Shown: positions 21,624 through 25,253 of the stretch, one piece after another
Layout of the letters: every line of letters starts with the position of its first letter
Position numbering within the stretch: position 1 is the first letter of the stretch
Assembly (NCBI GenBank): GCA_041913505.1
Contig: JAYSFC010000048.1
Coordinates: 1 to 25,253 of the forward strand
Direction of reading: 5' to 3'
Source: JAYSFC01 sp041913505
Lineage (GTDB): Bacteria > Pseudomonadota > Gammaproteobacteria > Burkholderiales > Burkholderiaceae_C
Length of the DNA stretch: 25,253 nucleotides
Notes under the pieces: generated by a model
Database searches by the model: none
Told to the model about the DNA's origin: nothing
Seen by the model: the letters and a program-made list of their open reading frames with translations, nothing else
Program-made: the position numbers and the translations under genes

Positions 21624-22526
21624 ATGGCTGCACTGATTTGCGGTTCCCTGGCGTTCGACACCATCATGACCTTCGAGGGGCGCTTTGCCGAGCAAATCCT
21701 GCCCGACCAGCTGCACATCCTCAACGTGTCGTTTCTGGTGCCGTCCTTGAGACGTGATTTCGGCGGGTGCGCCGGCAACATCGCCTACAGTCTCAAGCTG
21801 CTTGGCGGTGAGCCCGTTCCCATGGCCATGCTGGGCAGCGATGGTGCCGATTACCTCGAGCGCCTCAAGGCCCAGGGCATCAGCACCCGCCATGTGGGCG
21901 TGGTGGGCGACACCTACACCGCGCAGGCGATGATCATGACCGACCGTGACAACAACCAGATCACGGCCTTCCACCCGGGGGCGATGATGCAGGCCCATGG
22001 CAATCGTGTTGCCGCGCAGGACGACCTGCGCATCGCCATCATCGCGCCAGACGGACGCGATGCAATGCTCCAGCACGCTGCGCAGTGCCGGGCTGCGGGC
22101 ATCCCCTTCGTGTTCGACCCAGGCCAGGGCCTGCCCATGTTCAACGGCGAAGAGCTGGCGGCATTCGTGGAGCAGGCAACGTGGGTGGCTGTCAATGACT
22201 ACGAGGGCAAGATGCTGTGCGAACGCACGGGCTTGAGCTTGGAGGCATTGTCGTGCAAGGTGCAGGGCCTGGTCGTGACGTTGGGCGGACAAGGGTGCGA
22301 GGTGTGGGTGGATGGCGCCAGGACGATGGTGCCCGCCGTGAAGCCCGCCGCCGAGGTTGATCCCACGGGTTGCGGCGATGCGTGGCGCGGTGCACTGCTG
22401 TATGGACTAGAACGTGGCTGGCCGCTCGTGCGCTGCGCAGCGCTAGGCAATCGCGTGGGTGCGCTCAAAATCGCCCAGCGCGGGCCGCAGAACTACCAAC
22501 TCGACTTCGTTCCCGAAGCGATGTAA
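21624..22526 (+). CDS. PfkB-family carbohydrate kinase, adenosine-kinase-like
   Basis: 300 aa. PfkB/ribokinase fold: the N-terminal ALICGSLAFDTIMTFEG strand, the glycine signature FGGCAGNIAYSLKLLGG near 45-62, and NNQITAFHPGAM near 112-123. The C-terminal signature DPTGCGDAWRGALLYG (about 248-263) holds the catalytic Asp in GCGD, where many relatives have GAGD; from memory GCGD is usual in this betaproteobacterial subgroup, some members of which phosphorylate adenosine. The substrate cannot be fixed from sequence alone. The gene starts 22 bases after the preceding terminator's T-tract and stands alone. Confidence 0.92.
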   Translation: MAALICGSLAFDTIMTFEGRFAEQILPDQLHILNVSFLVPSLRRDFGGCAGNIAYSLKLLGGEPVPMAMLGSDGADYLERLKAQGISTRHVGVVGDTYTAQAMIMTDRDNNQITAFHPGAMMQAHGNRVAAQDDLRIAIIAPDGRDAMLQHAAQCRAAGIPFVFDPGQGLPMFNGEELAAFVEQATWVAVNDYEGKMLCERTGLSLEALSCKVQGLVVTLGGQGCEVWVDGARTMVPAVKPAAEVDPTGCGDAWRGALLYGLERGWPLVRCAALGNRVGALKIAQRGPQNYQLDFVPEAM

Positions 22527-22624
22527 GGCAGGCCTGAGCGGCGCGCGGGCTTTGCTGGGAGCTCACGCGCGCGACGTGGCTCCTGTGCCCAGGCATAGGG
22601 TGGACGGCGTCGTGCTGATGCTAC

Positions 22625-22654
22625 AAGAAAAAAGCCCGGCGGAACGCCGGGCTT
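22625..22654 (-). terminator. Rho-independent terminator of the H1-like gene
   Basis: Read on the minus strand, a perfect 10-bp stem (22654-22645 / 22641-22632, AAGCCCGGCG type) with a 3-base loop is followed by TTTTTTCTTG. It lies just downstream of the H1-like gene's stop at 22680. On the plus strand no T-tract follows. Confidence 0.85.
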
Positions 22655-22679
22655 GGGTGCTGGCTGAAGCGCTGGCGCC

Positions 22680-23264
22680 TTACGGCTTGCCCCCAGTGGG
22701 GAAGGGCCATGCGGCTTGCGGGTTCAGCGTGGTTTGCGCGGCAGGGGCAGCGGCAGGGGCAGGGGCCTTTGCTGCGGCCTTCTTGGGAGCTGCTGCCTTT
22801 TTTGGGGCGGCAGCCTTCTTGGCCGGTGCAGCCTTCTTTGCCGCTACGGCCTTCTTGGCGGGAGCGGCCTTCTTCGCAGGTGCAGCAGCCTTCTTGGCCG
22901 GTGCAGCCTTCTTTGCCGCTACGGCCTTCTTGGCGGGTGCAGCAGCCTTCTTGGCCGGTGCAGCCTTCTTCGCTGCTACGGCTTTCTTGGCCGGTGCGGT
23001 TGCCTTCTTGGCGGGAGCGGCTTTCTTGGCAGGTGCGGCTGCCTTCTTGGCCGGTGCAGCCTTCTTCGCTGCTACGGCTTTCTTGGCCGGTGCGGTTGCC
23101 TTCTTGGCGGGAGCGGCTTTCTTCGCGGGTGCAGCAGCCTTCTTGGCCGGTGCAGCCTTCTTCGCTGCTACGGCCTTCTTGGCAGGTGCGGCTGCCTTTT
23201 TAGCGGGTGCAGCCTTCTTGGCGGGAGCGGCCTTTTTCGCGGCCGGTTTTTTCGCAGTTGCCAT
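22680..23264 (-). CDS. Histone H1-like Ala/Lys/Pro-rich DNA-binding protein
   Basis: 194 aa from the second of two adjacent ATGs; AAGGAG (23276-23271) is 6 bases from this ATG and only 3 from the first (23267), so this start is preferred. After MATAKKPAAKK the protein is an array of PAKKA, APAKKA and VAAKKA units to about residue 155, closely resembling the AlaK-rich C-terminal tail of eukaryotic H1 and betaproteobacterial H1-like proteins (HctB/BpH1/AlgP type). It ends in an Ala/Pro tail and a distinct AAWPFPTGGKP end. It should bind DNA non-specifically by charge. A 96-bp segment is tandemly duplicated inside the gene. The array length probably varies between strains. Confidence 0.92.
   Translation of the reverse strand: MATAKKPAAKKAAPAKKAAPAKKAAAPAKKAVAAKKAAPAKKAAAPAKKAAPAKKATAPAKKAVAAKKAAPAKKAAAPAKKAAPAKKATAPAKKAVAAKKAAPAKKAAAPAKKAVAAKKAAPAKKAAAPAKKAAPAKKAVAAKKAAPAKKAAAPKKAAAPKKAAAKAPAPAAAPAAQTTLNPQAAWPFPTGGKP
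22945..23123. repeat. 96-bp tandem repeat inside the H1-like gene
   Basis: The segment starting at 22945 recurs at 23041 with about 83 bases identical, a period of 96 bases or 32 codons. A partial third copy starts at 23137 (about 36 bases). Shorter PAKKA-level repeats flank it. It keeps frame and encodes Lys/Ala/Pro units. Confidence 0.85.
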
Positions 23265-23304
23265 CATGTTCTCCTTGGGTTACTTTGCAAAGAGCGCTTC
23301 ATGC

Positions 23305-23412
23305 CTTCTGTGGGCTCAGAAGCGATCCATGGCGATGGGTGTTGGCCCCATCGCCATGAACACGGAAACGCCCCCGGCAGCCGCGCGCTGGAGGGCGGTC
23401 TGCAGGGGGCGT
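23305..23412. other. Hairpin-rich gap between nrdB and the H1-like gene
   Basis: The 174-base gap holds no gene but has three inverted repeats: CTTCTG/CAGAAG (23305-23310/23317-23322), a perfect 12-bp stem CATGGCGATGGG/CCCATCGCCATG (23328-23339/23347-23358), and ACGCCCCC/GGGGGCGT (23368-23375/23405-23412). On the minus strand the last is followed by a short T-run, so it may terminate nrdB. The 12-bp stem has no T-tract and may protect the mRNA end or pause transcription. Confidence 0.55.
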
Positions 23413-23441
23413 GTGTAGGGTGCCATGGTTGTGCCAGGACA

Positions 23442-24629
23442 TCAGTCCCAGGAAAGCGCTCCGCCTGACTGGTACTCGATGACGCGCGTTTCGAAGAAGT
23501 TGCGCTCCTTCTTCAAGTCGATCATCTCGCTCATCCAGGGGAACGGGTTTTCCTCGTTGGGGAAGAGTGCCTCCAGACCGATCTGGGTGGCACGGCGATT
23601 GGCGATATAGCGCAGGTAGCCTTTGAACATGGACGCGTTGAGCCCCAGCACGCCACGCGGCATGGTGTCCTCGGCGTAGCGGTACTCCAGCTCCACGGCC
23701 TTCAGGAACAGGGCCTTGATCTCGGCCTTGAACTCGGCGGTCCACAGATGCGGGTTCTCGAGCTTGAGCTGGTTGATGAGGTCGATGCCGAAGTTGCAGT
23801 GCATCGACTCGTCGCGCAGGATGTACTGGTACTGTTCGGCGGCGCCCGTCATCTTGTTCTGGCGGCCAAGCGCAAGGATCTGCGTGAAGCCCACGTAGAA
23901 GAACAAGCCTTCCATCAGGCAGGCGAAAACGATCAGCGACTTGAGCAGCGTCTGGTCGGTTTCGGGTGTGCCCGTCTTGAAGCCGGGGTCCATGATCGCG
24001 TCGATGAACGGGATCAGGAATTCGTCCTTGTCGCGAATCGAGGCAACTTCGTTGTAGGCGTTGAAGATCTCGCCTTCATCCAGGCCCAGCGATTCCACGA
24101 TGTACTGGTAGGCGTGCGTGTGGATCGCTTCCTCGAAGGCCTGGCGCAGCAGGAACTGGCGACACTCGGGCGCTGTAATGTGGCGGTAGGTACCCAGCAC
24201 GATGTTGTTGGCGGCCAGCGAATCGGCCGTCACGAAGAAGCCAAGGTTGCGCTTGATGATGCGGCGCTCGTCCTCGGTCAGCCCGTTCGGGTCCTTCCAC
24301 AGCGCGATGTCGCGGGTCATGTTGACCTCTTGCGGCATCCAGTGGTTGGCGCAGGTGGCGAGGTACTTCTCCCAGGCCCACTTGTACTTGAACGGCACGA
24401 GCTGGTTGACGTCGGTCTGGCCGTTGATGATGCGCTTGTCGGCCGCGTTCACGCGGCGCTGCTGTGCGGCGGCTGCGGGCATCGCAGGCGTGGGCGCCGA
24501 GGGCGAAACAGGTTGCAAAGCCGGGGCTTGGATGGGCAGGGGCGGCTGCGCCTCCTGGCGATTTTGGAGTGAACCGCCGTCCAGTGGTTTTTGCGATGAG
24601 GGCTTGACTTCTTCGTCCCAGGTCAGCAT
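23442..24629 (-). CDS. nrdB: Ribonucleoside-diphosphate reductase class Ia beta subunit
   Basis: 395 aa from ATG 24629; MLTWDEEV is a typical start. NrdB holds the di-iron/tyrosyl-radical cofactor for NrdA. Radical and metal residues: Asp136 (VTADSLAANN), Glu167 and His170 in FEEAIHTHAY, with the radical Tyr174; a Glu in CLMEGLFFYVGF; and Glu/His in RDESMHCNFG. A Pro/Ala/Gln-rich segment (about 11-57) precedes the fold and is longer than in E. coli. The C-terminal GGALSWD should be the tail that docks in NrdA. nrdA lies 128 bases upstream on the same strand. Confidence 0.97.
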   Translation of the reverse strand: MLTWDEEVKPSSQKPLDGGSLQNRQEAQPPLPIQAPALQPVSPSAPTPAMPAAAAQQRRVNAADKRIINGQTDVNQLVPFKYKWAWEKYLATCANHWMPQEVNMTRDIALWKDPNGLTEDERRIIKRNLGFFVTADSLAANNIVLGTYRHITAPECRQFLLRQAFEEAIHTHAYQYIVESLGLDEGEIFNAYNEVASIRDKDEFLIPFIDAIMDPGFKTGTPETDQTLLKSLIVFACLMEGLFFYVGFTQILALGRQNKMTGAAEQYQYILRDESMHCNFGIDLINQLKLENPHLWTAEFKAEIKALFLKAVELEYRYAEDTMPRGVLGLNASMFKGYLRYIANRRATQIGLEALFPNEENPFPWMSEMIDLKKERNFFETRVIEYQSGGALSWD

Positions 24630-24720
24630 AGATTTTCCAGTGATCGGATTATGAAAGCAGCGCTGCAAAATGAAAAGCGCTGGAGCGTTGTGCCGCAAGG
24701 TTTTGTTGCTTCATGGCACC

Positions 24721-24750
24721 TGCGCGGCCCTCGATGCGGAGGGCCGCGCA
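24721..24750 (-). other. Perfect 12-bp hairpin between nrdA and nrdB
   Basis: TGCGCGGCCCTC (24721-24732) pairs perfectly with GAGGGCCGCGCA (24739-24750) around a 6-base loop, 7 bases after the nrdA stop. No T-tract follows on the minus strand, so a processing or stabilising stem within the nrdAB transcript is more likely than full termination. Confidence 0.6.
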
Positions 24751-24757
24751 TGCCTGC

Positions 24758-25253
24758 TTACTGGCAGGCTTCGCAGGTCGGATCGTCGATCGCGCAGAAC
24801 TTCACATCGGTGGCTGGCAAAGCGTTCATTTGCGACTGCGCTGCCGCGGCGGCTGCTTCGAGCGCGCTCGGCGCTGCGGCGTGGGCGCCGTCGCTTGCGC
24901 TGCTCGAGACGGCGTTGAGCTGGCGCGTGTTCACCGTGCTCATCTCGACGTGCGTCGCGCTCTGCGTGCGCAGGTAATACGTGGTCTTGAGGCCGCGGAC
25001 CCAGGCAAGTTTGTAGGTCTCGTCGAGTTTTTTGCCCGAGACGCCGGCCATATAGATGTTGAGGCTCTGTGCCTGGTCGATCCACTTCTGGCGGCGCGAG
25101 GCGGCTTCGACGAGCCAGCGCGGCTCCACCTCGAAGGCCGTGGAGTACAGCGCCTTGAGGTCCTGGGGCACGCGGTCAATGGGGTGCAGCGAACCCTTGA
25201 AGTGCTTGAGGTCCATGACCATCACGTCGTCCCACAGGCCCAGGCGCTTGAGG
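24758..25253 (-). CDS. nrdA: Ribonucleoside-diphosphate reductase alpha subunit, C-terminal part
   Basis: The frame runs in from the right edge (first complete codon at 25252) to TAA 24758-24760, giving about 164 residues of the C-terminus. The conserved KKLDETYKLAWVRGLKTTYYLRT and SATHVEMSTVN segments identify class Ia NrdA, which reduces ribonucleotides in the cytoplasm with NrdB. The final CEAC pair is the swinging-arm dithiol that re-reduces the active site. An Ala/Ser-rich linker joins the barrel to the tail. The catalytic core, allosteric domain and promoter lie outside the window. Confidence 0.95.
   Translation of the reverse strand, partial: LKRLGLWDDVMVMDLKHFKGSLHPIDRVPQDLKALYSTAFEVEPRWLVEAASRRQKWIDQAQSLNIYMAGVSGKKLDETYKLAWVRGLKTTYYLRTQSATHVEMSTVNTRQLNAVSSSASDGAHAAAPSALEAAAAAAQSQMNALPATDVKFCAIDDPTCEACQ

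Noticed and set aside
22700..23260. CRISPR array or intergenic satellite
   Set aside because: Repeats lack unique spacers and keep one reading frame encoding Lys/Ala/Pro units with a start, ribosome-binding site and terminator.
22459..23418. 319-codon plus-strand Ala/Phe/Gly-rich membrane-like protein
   Set aside because: It is the complement of the Lys/Ala-rich array; the hydrophobic repeats are an artefact, and the minus strand has the ribosome-binding site and terminator.

Overview
The window is GC-rich chromosomal DNA of a betaproteobacterium, most likely Burkholderiales/Comamonadaceae (Acidovorax-like). This rests on the right-hand gene order (mpl // hypothetical-tlpA / accB-accC-prmA-zinc-ribbon DUF3426-PfkB kinase // Ala/Lys-rich H1-like protein / nrdB-nrdA) and on protein character; no database search was possible. 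I see no rRNA, tRNA, insertion sequence, phage gene or CRISPR array.

Left region (1-14380), accessory. It opens with the 3' end of a low-complexity Asp/Ser/Gly/His-rich protein, closed by a strong UUCG-loop terminator. Then come two convergent transcription units. The rightward unit is a helical-repeat (toroid-like) protein overlapping a secreted HExxH metallopeptidase-like protein. The leftward unit is a tight five-gene run: lapG (periplasmic Cys protease), lapD (c-di-GMP receptor with degenerate GGDEF and EAL), a 1088-aa cyanophycin-synthetase-like ATP-grasp protein, a second toroid-like protein, and a Hanks-type kinase fused to Sel1-like repeats. The stops of the two units overlap at 3668-3671. 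A TolC-family outer-membrane protein gene diverges from lapG. LapG/LapD/TolC point to c-di-GMP control of a surface adhesin. The novelty is that the same run encodes an ATP-grasp amide-ligase-like protein whose Mur-ligase part has lost its P-loop, plus a kinase and paralogous toroid proteins flanking it. I regard this as the best candidate for an undescribed system, perhaps making or attaching a peptide-like product at the envelope under c-di-GMP or kinase control; that function is inference.

Right region (14381-25253), housekeeping. mpl (peptidoglycan tripeptide recycling) is convergent to the tolC-like gene and divergent from a hypothetical-tlpA pair (ATGA overlap). accB and accC (acetyl-CoA carboxylase carrier and biotin carboxylase) follow, then prmA (L11 methyltransferase) behind an intrinsic terminator, a zinc-ribbon/DUF3426 membrane protein, and a PfkB-family (adenosine-kinase-like) gene. 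On the minus strand lie an H1-like DNA-binding protein gene with a 96-bp tandem duplication, nrdB, and the 3' end of nrdA cut by the window edge. Several strong hairpins sit between these genes. No gene-free stretch exceeds about 180 bases.
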